Below are positions 23,365 through 32,248 of a stretch of 33,008 bases of DNA, one piece after another. Where the stretch lies: assembly GCA_028280955.1 (NCBI GenBank), contig JANQKU010000157.1, positions 1 to 33,008 on the forward strand, in the 5' to 3' direction. Numbering within the stretch: position 1 is the stretch's first letter; each line of letters starts with the position of its first letter. The notes beneath the pieces are model-generated. The model did no database searches, was not told where the DNA came from, and worked only from the letters and a program-made list of their open reading frames with translations. Source of the DNA: Opitutaceae bacterium (GTDB lineage: Bacteria > Verrucomicrobiota > Verrucomicrobiia > Opitutales > Opitutaceae). The position numbers were made by a program, and so were the translations under genes.

Positions 23365-24480
23365 TCAGAGTGTTGAGAGCATTTCCTTATGAAAGGGCTT
23401 TAACGCTTGCCACTTTCCAGAATGAACCTTTTTTACCCAATCTGGATTGGCAATGAAAGATCGGCCAATGGCGAGAAGATCTATTTCGCCAGATTCGATC
23501 AGAGAGAGTTGAGGCATGGGATCCGTCACTCGATCTGGTTCATTGTTATTTGATTTATAGTTTTCTAATGTGATGGAAGTACAGGTGGATCCGACACCGA
23601 TAACGGGAAGGTGGGATAGTTTACGAGCCCAACCTGCCAAAGTTAGATGAGGATCATCAAGGGGAAATGCGGGATCTGTAACCCGACGGGTGCTTATGTG
23701 AAGAATGTTTATCCCTGCTTTGGCCAGTGCGTTTACCCATGTCTTGAATTCTGCCGGAGTGGGAAATTTGACTTCTTCAAAATCATCGGCTCTCCATTGG
23801 CTTGTCCGGAAGATAAGAGGCAGTTTTGATCCGACGGCTTTTCGGACTGCTTGGACGATTGCTAAAGGGAAACGCATTCGATTTTCCAGTGTTCCACCAT
23901 ATTGATCGGTCCGGTGATTGGTGGCTGAACTCAGGAATGAATCGAGAAGATAGCCGTGGGCTCCATGGATTTCAATCGCATCACATCCGATTGATTGAGC
24001 CGCTTTTGCGGCAGTGACATAACTTTCTGTGACTTGGACAAAATCTTCAGCAGTCATTTTTCGGACTATTGGTCCAATCCTTCCATCTATCTGAGGAGGC
24101 GCTTGGGAGATCGATGGGCCAATTGGGTCTATAGCCCGTCTTCCTATGTGCCAGAGCTGAGGCACAAAGGCGCTGCCTTCCTTGTGAACTGCTTCGGCTA
24201 CTTTTTTCCAGCCTTCCCATTGTGCTTCTGTTTCAAAACGGGGAACGCTGAAAGAATCATGAGCATGCTTGCTGTCAATGAAGGTTCCTTCGCTGATGAT
24301 AAGAGCTGTTCCACCTGCAGCTCGTCGTCGATAGTAGTTGATGATTGACTCCGTGGGAATGCCATCTTTCGGAGCCATCCTTCGAGTCATTGGCGCCATA
24401 GTGATACGGTTTTTTAAACTCAAGGCGCCCAGTGTGCAGGGTTTGAAAGCTCGCAGATCTCTGTATCGATTGGTTGTCAT
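23365..24480 (-). CDS. NADH:flavin oxidoreductase, Old Yellow Enzyme family
   Basis: A 371-aa FMN-binding TIM-barrel oxidoreductase. Family motifs are FKPCTLGALSLKNRITMAPMTRRMA at the N-terminus (flavin-binding strand), INYYRRRAAGGTALIISEG, PQLWHIGR, the substrate-binding and FMN segment AIEIHGAHGYLLDSFLSSATNHRTDQYGG, and the C-terminal LAIGRSFIANPDW. No 4Fe-4S cluster Cys motif or second NAD(P)-binding domain is present, so it is the short OYE/YqjM-like type reducing activated C=C bonds. I use the ATG at 24480, which starts at the conserved region; a TTG at 24528 would add 16 residues without homology. It is divergent from the AEC transporter. The physiological substrate is unknown. Confidence 0.9.
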   Translation of the reverse strand: MTTNRYRDLRAFKPCTLGALSLKNRITMAPMTRRMAPKDGIPTESIINYYRRRAAGGTALIISEGTFIDSKHAHDSFSVPRFETEAQWEGWKKVAEAVHKEGSAFVPQLWHIGRRAIDPIGPSISQAPPQIDGRIGPIVRKMTAEDFVQVTESYVTAAKAAQSIGCDAIEIHGAHGYLLDSFLSSATNHRTDQYGGTLENRMRFPLAIVQAVRKAVGSKLPLIFRTSQWRADDFEEVKFPTPAEFKTWVNALAKAGINILHISTRRVTDPAFPLDDPHLTLAGWARKLSHLPVIGVGSTCTSITLENYKSNNNEPDRVTDPMPQLSLIESGEIDLLAIGRSFIANPDWVKKVHSGKWQALKPFHKEMLSTL

Positions 24481-24563
24481 CTTTATGTAGCAGTACTCCG
24501 ACTTTTGAGAATACTGAGAGGAATGCAACTGTGCTTCTAACTGTCTATGGAATGACCTGTCGA

Positions 24564-24592
24564 TTGACTTAACAAAAGCTGTGAAGGATGAT
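24564..24592 (+). promoter_or_regulatory. Candidate sigma-70-type promoter for the AEC transporter
   Basis: TTGACT (24564-24569) and GATGAT (24587-24592) are separated by 17 bp. This would give a leader of about 50 nt before the ATG at 24649. The -10 is only a fair match, so this is a plausible call rather than a firm one. Confidence 0.4.
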
Positions 24593-24648
24593 TCTGATAG
24601 AGAGAACGCTTGTCTTGCCTTTAGGATCCATTATGGAGGGCTGACGTA

Positions 24649-25596
24649 ATGACTACCTACTGGCAGATCCTCGGACTCATCGCTCCAGTTCTGGCTATCA
24701 TCGGCGTCGGTATGTTGTCGCGCCGCTATGGTCTTTTGAAAAAGGAAGCTGATGTCAGTTTAATGAAACTGGTGGTCGATCTGTTTTTTCCATGTCTTAT
24801 TTTCGAAGCGATCATGGGAAATGAGGCAATGACGCAATCAGCCAATATACTGCCTCCCGCCTTAATGGGCGCCGGGACTATCTTACTGGGGTATTTATTT
24901 GGATTTTGGGTGGGGAAAGGATTGGGTTTTTCCCAAGGAAAGGGACTGAGGACTTTTGCCTTTTCAGTGGGGATATACAATTATGGCTACATTCCGATTC
25001 CGCTGGTAGAGGATCTTTTTGGAAAAGAGGCTTTGGGGGTTTTGTTTGTCCATAATATGGGAGCGATGGTTGTTATTTGGACGGTAGGTGTTCTCATTCT
25101 TGCGGGAACGAGTTCTCGGGAAGGCCTCCGTAAGCTTATCAATGCCCCGAATATTTCGATTATTTTGGCGATTTCACTCAATGGAATGGGGGTAGCAGAC
25201 TATATTCCCGATTTTGTTCATTCGATCACCAAACCTTTAGGAGCCTGCGCTGTTCCGGTGGCATTGCTTTTAGTGGGTGCTACCTTGGAAAGTTATTTTG
25301 GTAAGATCAGGGAGGTGTTCGATTGGAAGATCTGTACAGGGGCTACATTGTTACGGCTAGGATTGTTGCCTTTAATTTTCCTTTTCTTGACCAAATATTT
25401 ACCACTCTCAGAAGAATTGAAAATGGTAATGGTCATAGAATCTGCAATGCCTGCGGGGATTTTTCCCTTGGTTATTGCCCGACATTATGGAGGGCAACCG
25501 ATGATGGCAGCCCAGGTAATCATCAGTACGACATTGATGGGATTGGTTATTATTCCCATGTGGATTGAATTTGGTATCTGGTTTATTGGGTTATGA
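24649..25596 (+). CDS. AEC (auxin efflux carrier) family transporter
   Basis: A 315-aa inner-membrane protein of the AEC/membrane transport protein family, with about ten membrane segments in two repeats of five. Typical features are IIGVGMLSRRYGLLKKE in the first loop, LVVDLFFPCLIFEAI in segment two, SVGIYNYGYIPIPLVEDLFG in the fifth, and the C-terminal ESAMPAGIFPLVIARHYGG. Bacterial members carry malate or other organic acids, but the substrate is not shown here. A clear GGAGGG lies 8 bp before the ATG. It stands between the divergent OYE gene and the sensor kinase, with no obvious operon partner. Confidence 0.88.
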   Translation: MTTYWQILGLIAPVLAIIGVGMLSRRYGLLKKEADVSLMKLVVDLFFPCLIFEAIMGNEAMTQSANILPPALMGAGTILLGYLFGFWVGKGLGFSQGKGLRTFAFSVGIYNYGYIPIPLVEDLFGKEALGVLFVHNMGAMVVIWTVGVLILAGTSSREGLRKLINAPNISIILAISLNGMGVADYIPDFVHSITKPLGACAVPVALLLVGATLESYFGKIREVFDWKICTGATLLRLGLLPLIFLFLTKYLPLSEELKMVMVIESAMPAGIFPLVIARHYGGQPMMAAQVIISTTLMGLVIIPMWIEFGIWFIGL

Positions 25597-25742
25597 GGTC
25601 TATTAATTTCTTATAATCAATAGATTACATTTAAAATAAGTCGTTTTTATGAGGTTAGTCAGGTCAGGCGACTGATTTACTAGGTAAAAGGGGAGAGTTT
25701 TCTCTAGAAAACATTCCAGATTTCTGCGCATTTGCCGAAAGA

Positions 25743-25812
25743 ATAGGTAAGCGAAACTCCTCAATTCTTACGAGAGAGGGGTGAGCATGATAGATTCAAC
25801 TTAGCTACCTAT
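25743..25812 (+). other. Possible structured RNA element in the leader of the sensor-kinase gene
   Basis: This sits in the 419-bp gap (25597-26015) between the AEC transporter and the kinase. The closing stem is ATAGGTA (25743-25749) with TACCTAT (25806-25812), extended by GC/GC past one bulged base. Inside, ACTCCTC (25756-25762) pairs with GAGGGGT (25776-25782). It matches no riboswitch class I can name. The rest of the gap holds a weak short ORF and a lone TATAAT (25612-25617) without a good -35. Confidence 0.25.
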
Positions 25813-25890
25813 GATAAAAATGGTTTTCAGTATTATTACCTAAAAGTGAAATTTTCAAACCGGACAGCACTCTACGAGAGCAAAAGAGCG

Positions 25891-26010
25891 ATGGGACACA
25901 TTCAATCAGTGTTTTTAACAGATAATTTACTCGGTGATTTCTTCTCCTTGGTGAAGGAACACATAGGCCTGATTTTGCGAAAATCGGCGATGGAAAACCA
26001 ATACTGCTAA
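25891..26010 (+). CDS. Possible 39-aa ORF ending 5 bp before the hybrid kinase start
   Basis: The ATG at 25891 gives a 39-residue peptide, beginning MGHIQSVF and ending in a Tyr-Cys, with an amphipathic central segment. The same frame is open back to 25747 (87 codons) with no better start than a GTG at 25846, and neither start has a clear Shine-Dalgarno. It could be a leader peptide coupling translation to the kinase gene, the remnant of a longer gene, or chance. I rate it unproven. Confidence 0.25.
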   Translation: MGHIQSVFLTDNLLGDFFSLVKEHIGLILRKSAMENQYC

Positions 26011-26015
26011 ACGAG

Positions 26016-28961
26016 ATGATAAAGACGTTTTTTTCAAAAAAGAAGACTATCCATCCTCAGCTCAAGAAGCAGTTGAAGAGAGTTTATGGGGAAGATGTTC
26101 CTCAGGATTCAACCTTTCGAAAATTGTTGGACCATATTGATGAGGCTTATTCTCATCCAGAGGAGTTAACAGGTGTACAGGCCGAAAAACAGAATGTTTT
26201 TTTGGAGGGAGCCCTGCAGCATATTTCTGAAGCATTGATCGTCACAAAGGCAAAGGGTGATACGGGTAAACCTTCTACTGTATACATAAATCAAGCACTC
26301 CTAGACTTAACGGGGTTTACCAAAGAAGAGGTAATTGGAAGTGATCCGAGATCTTTGATAGGGGCCAAGGCAGACCGTGCCATTCTCAAGGATTTTCGTA
26401 AATGTCTCAACGAGGGAAAGCCTTTTTCCGGCCAGTTTGTCCTGAATGGCAACGGGAGTTCAGAACATTATGTAGAGGGAAATTGTAACCCCCTGAAAAA
26501 CGAGAATGGTGTGATCACTCATTGGATTCACATTTTACGTGATACCTCCGAGCAGGACGCTATCGTTCGGGCACTGCACGAGAGTGAACAGCGCTATCGT
26601 TCAGTTATTGATAATATCCGAGAAGTTGTCTTTCAGACGGATCGTGACGGGCACTGGATTTTCCTCAATCCAATGTGGGAAGTCATTACAGGGTTTACAG
26701 TCGAAGAGACTCTGGGGACTCACTTTTCGAATTATGTTCATCCGGATGACAGGGCACTGAATCAGATTTTAGTCCAACCTCTTAGGCGTGGAAAAGTTGA
26801 AAATTTTCGGAATGAATTTCGCTATCTGACAAAGGATGGAGGCTATTGCTGGATAGAAGTTTTTGCCCGGCTTACCATTAATTCGTCAGGTGAGATGGTA
26901 GGCTTATCTGGGACGCTTAATGACATAACCGAACGTAAAAACTCTGAACAGAAACTACGCAATTCGGAAGAAAAATTTAGGGTTATGTTTGTGACCTCTC
27001 CTGTCGGAATGGTTTTAACGGAGCTTGATGGAACATTTGTCGATGCCAACCAGGCATTTTTAAATGTGATTGGCTATAGGGCTGTTGAAACGGAAAATCT
27101 AAGCCTTCTGCAAATAACACCTCCAGAATTTATCGATCAGGATCAGGCGCAGTTTCGCCAGATGGAACAAGAGGGTCGCTATGCGCCTACTCAAAAGGAG
27201 TATCTCCATAAAAATGGCAAACGTGTTCCTGTCTTGACCAGTGGTATGTTGGTCAAGGGATCTAACGGTCGTCGACAAATCTGGACTTTCGTTGAAGATA
27301 TTACGGAACGGAAATTGGTAGAAGAAGAGCGACAAAAAGCAATGGAAGCAGCGGAATCTGCGAACAGAGCTAAATCAGATTTTCTGGCTACGATGAGTCA
27401 CGAAATTCGAACTCCTATGAATGGCATTATAGGGATGACGGGGCTTTTGTTGGATACAAATTTAGACAATGACCAGAAAGAATTTGCAGAAACAGTAAGG
27501 GTGAGTAGTGAGAACCTCCTTACGATCATTAATGATATCCTTGATTTCTCCAAGATAGAGTCCGGTAAATTATTGTTGGAGAAGCATCCTTTTGATTTGA
27601 ATACATGTATCGAAGAGGCTTTGGATTTATTGGCCCCAGCAGCTTCCAAGAAAAAATTGGATTTAGGCTATCTTATGGGAGAAAATATCCCACAGAGGAT
27701 TGTGGGTGATATTACTCGTTTACGTCAGGTGATTGTGAATCTTGTGGGCAATGCCATAAAGTTTACGCAGCAGGGAGAAGTTGTGGTCGAAGTCATTCGT
27801 ATGGATAACCCAAAGACATCCATAGAGAATCCAGAAAATGAGCAAATTAATTTAAAATTTGGAGTGAAGGATACAGGTATCGGGATACCCCAGGATAAGG
27901 TAAATCGATTGTTTCAGCCATTTTCTCAAGTAGATGCCTCAACTACGCGTCAGTTTGGTGGCACTGGATTAGGCTTGGCCATCTGTAAGAAACTGACGAA
28001 AGTTATGGGGGGCGATATCTGGGTTGAGAGCAAAGAAGGTCAAGGCTCTACCTTTTTCTTTACAACGAAGATGGGGGTCTGTGAGGTGACAGGTAGCATA
28101 AGAGATAAGCAACCGATTGCGGAACTCGCAGGAAAGAGGGTTTTAGTGGTAGATGATAGTAAGACCAATCGACGGATTTTGCGTATTCAGATGGAACGTT
28201 TGGGGATCTCTGTCTTTGAAGCAGAAGATGGAGGGAGGGCTTTGGATCTGGTGAGAAATGGAGAGCAATATGATTTGGCTTTTATTGATTACCAGATGCC
28301 TGGTTTGGATGGAATTGTTCTTTCTGATGAGATTCGCAAAATTCGATCTGAAAAAGAAATGGCCTTAGTTTTTCTTCCTTCTGTCTCAAGAACGGAGGAG
28401 GAAATTCGTTTGGCAAGAATCAATTTCCAAGCAGTCATATCGAAGCCGATACACTGTTCTCAAGTTTCAAGTGTCCTGGTCAGTTTATTGAACAAAGAAA
28501 ATCAAAATGATAAAAAGGATACTGATTCATCGGTACCTGTGGTCGACAAGCAACTGAGTGAACAATACCCCCTGAGAGTCTTGTTAGCTGAAGATCACAT
28601 GGTGAACCAAAAGGTGGCTTTGCGTGTGCTCAAGCAGATGGGTTATATTGCAGATGTAGCGAATAATGGGAAAGAAGCTTTGCAAGCTTTGGAGCGCCAG
28701 GACTATGACGTGATTTTGATGGATGTTCAGATGCCGGAATTGGATGGTCTGGAAGCGACACGGGAGATCACCAAAAAGTGGGACGAAAATATCCGACCTG
28801 TTATTGTTGCCATGACGGCGAATGCAATGTCTGAAGATGAAGATCGTTGTCTTGCGGCTGGGATGGATCTATATTTGAGTAAACCAATTCGAATAAGTTC
28901 CTTACAGGAGGCCCTTACGAATGCTTATGAGATGAAACAATCGAGATCTAATAACGATTGA
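26016..28961 (+). CDS. Hybrid sensor histidine kinase with three PAS domains and two receiver domains
   Basis: A 981-aa protein without membrane segments, so probably a cytoplasmic sensor. Domain order is: N-terminal helical region (1-60), PAS1 (about 65-190, LOV-like layout but lacking the flavin Cys motif), PAS2 with PAC (about 192-310, ending ITERK), PAS3 (about 320-435), HisKA with SHEIRTPMNG (phospho-His462), and HATPase_c with a full set of boxes (VNLVGNAIKFT, KDTGIGIP, FGGTGLGLAI). REC1 (about 708-825, Asp758 in FIDYQMPG) and REC2 (about 855-970, Asp903 in LMDVQMPE) follow. Both receivers keep the acceptor Asp and the acidic pocket. The HPt gene follows by 30 bp, giving a His-Asp-His relay. 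No DNA-binding response regulator is adjacent, so the output is unknown. Confidence 0.94.
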   Translation: MIKTFFSKKKTIHPQLKKQLKRVYGEDVPQDSTFRKLLDHIDEAYSHPEELTGVQAEKQNVFLEGALQHISEALIVTKAKGDTGKPSTVYINQALLDLTGFTKEEVIGSDPRSLIGAKADRAILKDFRKCLNEGKPFSGQFVLNGNGSSEHYVEGNCNPLKNENGVITHWIHILRDTSEQDAIVRALHESEQRYRSVIDNIREVVFQTDRDGHWIFLNPMWEVITGFTVEETLGTHFSNYVHPDDRALNQILVQPLRRGKVENFRNEFRYLTKDGGYCWIEVFARLTINSSGEMVGLSGTLNDITERKNSEQKLRNSEEKFRVMFVTSPVGMVLTELDGTFVDANQAFLNVIGYRAVETENLSLLQITPPEFIDQDQAQFRQMEQEGRYAPTQKEYLHKNGKRVPVLTSGMLVKGSNGRRQIWTFVEDITERKLVEEERQKAMEAAESANRAKSDFLATMSHEIRTPMNGIIGMTGLLLDTNLDNDQKEFAETVRVSSENLLTIINDILDFSKIESGKLLLEKHPFDLNTCIEEALDLLAPAASKKKLDLGYLMGENIPQRIVGDITRLRQVIVNLVGNAIKFTQQGEVVVEVIRMDNPKTSIENPENEQINLKFGVKDTGIGIPQDKVNRLFQPFSQVDASTTRQFGGTGLGLAICKKLTKVMGGDIWVESKEGQGSTFFFTTKMGVCEVTGSIRDKQPIAELAGKRVLVVDDSKTNRRILRIQMERLGISVFEAEDGGRALDLVRNGEQYDLAFIDYQMPGLDGIVLSDEIRKIRSEKEMALVFLPSVSRTEEEIRLARINFQAVISKPIHCSQVSSVLVSLLNKENQNDKKDTDSSVPVVDKQLSEQYPLRVLLAEDHMVNQKVALRVLKQMGYIADVANNGKEALQALERQDYDVILMDVQMPELDGLEATREITKKWDENIRPVIVAMTANAMSEDEDRCLAAGMDLYLSKPIRISSLQEALTNAYEMKQSRSNND

Positions 28962-28991
28962 ATGAATTAAATACTAACACAGCAATAAACA

Positions 28992-29363
28992 ATGAATGAA
29001 TCAAACACTACAGCCATTAATTGGGATCAATTCTCCATGGTCATGGGAGAGACCACAGACCCCCAGGATGAAGAACTGACTGAGTTATATACTATGTTTG
29101 TCAGTGATACGGATGGACAATTATCCAACTTAGTCGACAGCGATTTACCAGATGATCTTGATAGTGTGGGTAAAGATGCTCATCGCATCAAAGGAGCTGC
29201 TTCGAGCTTTGGGTTCGAAGGGTTCTCGAAGATTCTTAACCAGATCGAAACAGAGATAGAATCTCTGGGTAGAGAAAAGGTGAAAGAGCTTTTGAAATCT
29301 GCTCTTGAGAGCTTTCGATCATCGAAAGAGATGGTTTCTTCGCGTTATACTTATCTTGCCTAA
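28992..29363 (+). CDS. HPt domain phosphotransfer protein
   Basis: A 123-aa acidic helical protein with an HPt motif DAHRIKGAASSFGF, which contains the phospho-accepting His64. HPt domains carry a phosphoryl group between receiver domains in multistep relays. It has no other domain and is of usual length for a free-standing HPt. It begins 30 bp after the hybrid kinase and almost certainly forms one operon and one relay with it, taking phosphate from a receiver domain and passing it to an unlinked response regulator. The stop codon lies in the left arm of an inverted repeat shared with the convergent gene. Confidence 0.9.
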   Translation: MNESNTTAINWDQFSMVMGETTDPQDEELTELYTMFVSDTDGQLSNLVDSDLPDDLDSVGKDAHRIKGAASSFGFEGFSKILNQIETEIESLGREKVKELLKSALESFRSSKEMVSSRYTYLA

Positions 29364-29422
29364 GAGGGCCGCTTTAAACAGTTAGAAGGCTAGTAGTTGT
29401 GTCTTCTTGACGAGCCCTCTTA
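29361..29422. terminator. Inverted repeat containing both convergent stop codons, possible bidirectional terminator
   Basis: TAAGAGGGC (29361-29369) and GCCCTCTTA (29414-29422) are perfect 9-bp inverted arms. The HPt stop (29361-29363) and the reverse-strand gene's stop (29422-29420) are the outermost bases of each arm. An inner AGAAG/CTTCT pairing shortens the 44-nt loop. No strong T-tract follows on either side. Confidence 0.5.
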
Positions 29423-30505
29423 TTTGTCGAGGCAATTGACAATATGAGTATATAGAACATCTCCCATCGTATTTGCGCTGAGGAGGCGATTATCTCCATG
29501 AAAAAGTGATAATTCTTCCCGTAGTTGAGCTACTTTTTCTTGGGTGGAGATATCATGCTGTTGCATGCAGGAAATCAGGTCTTTAATCTGATCTTGCACA
29601 GAGTGAAAACGCTTCGCCATAAGCGTTCTTTCTTCGCGTTGATACTGTCGCATTGTCTCAATATTGAGCAGTTCCAGGCACAATTTGACGACAGGATTGT
29701 TGTCTTTGAAAAATTGTGGGAGGTAGATGTTTTTTTTCCCTTCGTATGATTGCTGATCAAAATCAATCGGTCGCACACGGTATTGTTCATCTTCAAAATC
29801 AGGTGTGATATCGACGACGTAATTATAGGATCGCATGTCGCCCAAGAGTCGAACGAAACAACGTTCATTGAATTTAATAAACTCTTTGGCGACCCGGACG
29901 AGATTTCGGTTAGCTCGTTTGAGGTAACCGCCTAGAAATCTATCGCCGGGAATTCCAGAGACATGTTCTTCAATAAGGGTTTCTCCTTTAACCAGAAAGT
30001 GGATGCGACTGGGAGAGAGAAGTTCTTCCAATTCAAGTCCATAGATACGGGATGAATCCGCTTTTTTCACATAAAAGTAGTCGTAGTTGTCGTTAAATTG
30101 ATTAACAATACGGATTCTAAAGGGTTTGGTATTTCCAAAGACACAACAGTCAATCCTGTCGACGACAAGATGTCCTCTTTCCGAGTGATCCCCATCGGCT
30201 TTTAAGAGGGAATAGATAACAGCCAGGCCAGTATTTATTTCGGTGGCCAGCTCACCATTGTAGATAACTGTTTCCCAAAGTGTATCTTTACCATTTTTAT
30301 CGAGTAGGGGAATGGATTCTGAGAATCGAGTAAGATCACTATACTGTATAGGAATGTCTGCTTTACGGCGATGTTGGGCAAGGTACTGACGCAGAGGTTC
30401 TGTTATGGGAAAGTAATTTTTCTTTTTTGAAATAGCCTGCATGAGTTTGCCTTGAGAGATAGACCGGAAGCTGGAAGGAGAGAGTATTGATAGAGGCTTA
30501 TACAT
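29420..30505 (-). CDS. Unknown protein with kinase-like catalytic motifs
   Basis: A 361-aa soluble protein. I recognise no named family. The C-terminal half carries LLGDMRSYNYVV (Asp223, Asn228) and, 20 residues on, VRPIDFDQ (Asp248, Asp250). The spacing and form match the HGD....N catalytic loop and the D(F/W/Y)(D/E/G) metal site of the APH/protein-kinase fold, with Gly where His usually stands. Upstream, EEHVSGIPGDRFL resembles the hinge region of such kinases. So a small-molecule or protein kinase-like fold is a reasonable guess, not shown. The ATG at 30505 is used, preceded by AGAAAGAG; a TTG at 30520 would add five residues. A charged helical tail ends the protein. It is convergent with the HPt gene. 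Confidence 0.65.
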   Translation of the reverse strand: MYKPLSILSPSSFRSISQGKLMQAISKKKNYFPITEPLRQYLAQHRRKADIPIQYSDLTRFSESIPLLDKNGKDTLWETVIYNGELATEINTGLAVIYSLLKADGDHSERGHLVVDRIDCCVFGNTKPFRIRIVNQFNDNYDYFYVKKADSSRIYGLELEELLSPSRIHFLVKGETLIEEHVSGIPGDRFLGGYLKRANRNLVRVAKEFIKFNERCFVRLLGDMRSYNYVVDITPDFEDEQYRVRPIDFDQQSYEGKKNIYLPQFFKDNNPVVKLCLELLNIETMRQYQREERTLMAKRFHSVQDQIKDLISCMQQHDISTQEKVAQLREELSLFHGDNRLLSANTMGDVLYTHIVNCLDK

Positions 30506-30613
30506 CACTCTTTCTGCCAATGGGGAAATTTACAAGGTAGATAACGATATTATCGATTGATTCAGAGATAGTTTTATCAAAGGAGCAATAGGCAAAGATG
30601 AGGGAATAGATAC

Positions 30614-30649
30614 AAAGAGACCTTGTTCATGAATGAGCAAGGTCTCTTT
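30614..30649 (-). terminator. Hairpin terminator after the FadL-family gene
   Basis: A 17-bp stem with one G-U-type mismatch (30614-30630 with 30633-30649) and a 2-nt apex lies 26 bp after the FadL-family stop. The stem ends in AAA/TTT but the T-tract beyond it is poor on both strands. The stability makes a terminator or 3'-end stabiliser likely. Confidence 0.6.
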
Positions 30650-30674
30650 GGGTTAGTAGAGATAAAGTTCTATC

Positions 30675-32024
30675 TTAGAAATTCCATGAAAATTGAGCGC
30701 TGATGATACTGGCAGACGCATCAAAAGATCCAAGTAGGTTATGGGTCTGGTCATCTGTATTATTGATCGGGGCACTGCTAAGGAAGAGGTGAGTGTAAGC
30801 CAGATCAAATGTTGTTTGATCAGAAAGTTTCCAGTTCAACCCAATGGCAGCTCGGACTCTGTCTGCGTCTGGTATACTTGGGTGGCGGAGTTGAGCGTTT
30901 GCTACAGGGCTTTCATCGAATCCGCCGCCAAATTTCAAGGTTATAGAATCAGATAGATAATAGCTCAGGCCCAGTGAATAGGCGACAGCATTTTCCCAGC
31001 CATATACAGTGGTGGAATCCGGTGTGGTTGGATTGGAGAAATCAACTGTGATTTGATCAAAACGACTCCATCTGGTCCAAGTGACGTTTCCCATAAGTGC
31101 CCAGCCTCCTTCGAGATTACTGTAAAAGTGAGCGGAAGCCATTTCTGGGAGGGTTACACTCGCAGAAGCGGATTGATTGTAGAAAGTCGGTGCAAAAGGA
31201 GCTGGAACATTTGTGAAGACAGCATTTCCCGAAACATCATGGGAAGCCTTTGAGCGATAGTGCATACCATAGCGTGTATTCTCGGTTGCCTGATAGAGAA
31301 AACCAAGGTTGTAGCCGATGCTTATGTCATCACCTGAAACAGTGACTTTTCCATCAGCAGAACCGGGGAGAAGTCCTGGAATAGACATTGTATATCCGAT
31401 AAGACCAAAATCAATGGCTTTGCTCAGCTCAGCATCAATATGCTGAATATTAAGACCTACTCCCAAGGAAAGTTGGTCCGTGAGTTGAAGGCCGACAGAA
31501 GGGTTAAGATGTAGCGCTGTAATTTCAGATTTTATGGCGTGATAACGGCCAATCCAGGCATCGTCGTATTCCGTTATAAAGCCAAAAGGAGCGTGTAGCC
31601 CAATTCCGGCGACAATACGGTCATTTATAGGTATGGAGTAGTAAATGTTGGGAATGAGAACGGTTACTCCTCCATCATTTCCGGTGTTCCCGACAATGGG
31701 GAAAGCTCCGGCTACAGTTGATCCCTGATCAACATAATCGATAGAGACTAGAACGGCATGGGCTGAAGCGACAAAGTTACTTTGTTTTAAACGGGTAAGT
31801 CCCGCTGGGTTATAAAAGATGGTCGAAGCATCGGAGGCTTCGGCTGCATTGGAGTAGTTCGTTCCTGCACCAGAGGAATTTTGTTCCATCAGAGCAAAGC
31901 CTGCACCAACTGCCTGGGAAGTTGTGATAAGAGTAGCAACTGCTGCGAAAATGCAGAACGAGAGACTACGATACACTCTCTGAGGAAGGTATGCTCTCGG
32001 TGAAAAAATAAGATGTGTAGACAT
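30675..32024 (-). CDS. OmpP1/FadL/TodX family outer-membrane porin
   Basis: A 449-aa outer-membrane beta-barrel protein of the FadL family, which takes up long-chain fatty acids or other hydrophobic compounds. A signal peptide is visible: a basic region to about residue 19, a hydrophobic core LSFCIFAAVATLITT, and cleavage after AVGA to give GFALMEQNSSGAG, the typical FadL mature N-terminus (hatch domain). NAAEASDASTIFYNPAGLTRL is the conserved N-terminal signature. LHAPFGFITEYDDAWIGRYHA and the final SFDASASIISAQFSWNF with C-terminal Phe are as expected for an outer-membrane barrel. The n-region of the signal is long. A hairpin terminator follows. The gene is divergent from the FAD oxidoreductase. 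Confidence 0.93.
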   Translation of the reverse strand: MSTHLIFSPRAYLPQRVYRSLSFCIFAAVATLITTSQAVGAGFALMEQNSSGAGTNYSNAAEASDASTIFYNPAGLTRLKQSNFVASAHAVLVSIDYVDQGSTVAGAFPIVGNTGNDGGVTVLIPNIYYSIPINDRIVAGIGLHAPFGFITEYDDAWIGRYHAIKSEITALHLNPSVGLQLTDQLSLGVGLNIQHIDAELSKAIDFGLIGYTMSIPGLLPGSADGKVTVSGDDISIGYNLGFLYQATENTRYGMHYRSKASHDVSGNAVFTNVPAPFAPTFYNQSASASVTLPEMASAHFYSNLEGGWALMGNVTWTRWSRFDQITVDFSNPTTPDSTTVYGWENAVAYSLGLSYYLSDSITLKFGGGFDESPVANAQLRHPSIPDADRVRAAIGLNWKLSDQTTFDLAYTHLFLSSAPINNTDDQTHNLLGSFDASASIISAQFSWNF

Positions 32025-32248
32025 TTTAATAGGGATCTGAATTTTTGCTAAAAGAGTAGTTCTTTAGGGAAAATTTCGACCCTCAAAGGGTAAACTTAAG
32101 GGGAATTACTTATCCTAGGGATGAAGACTCGTGCGCAATTACCTCTCTGAGAAAGAAATATAGGAGGATAAGGTATCAGGGTAAGCTAGTGGACGGTGGG
32201 TTTTTTAGTTGTGATTCGTAATCTTGTTTTTCAAAAGCAGAATATAAG

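Noticed and set aside
25743-25812. Resemblance of the kinase-leader fold to a c-di-GMP (GEMM) riboswitch
   Set aside because: The conserved GGCAAACC and GACGCAAAGCC segments of that class are absent; only a generic stem-junction arrangement is shared.
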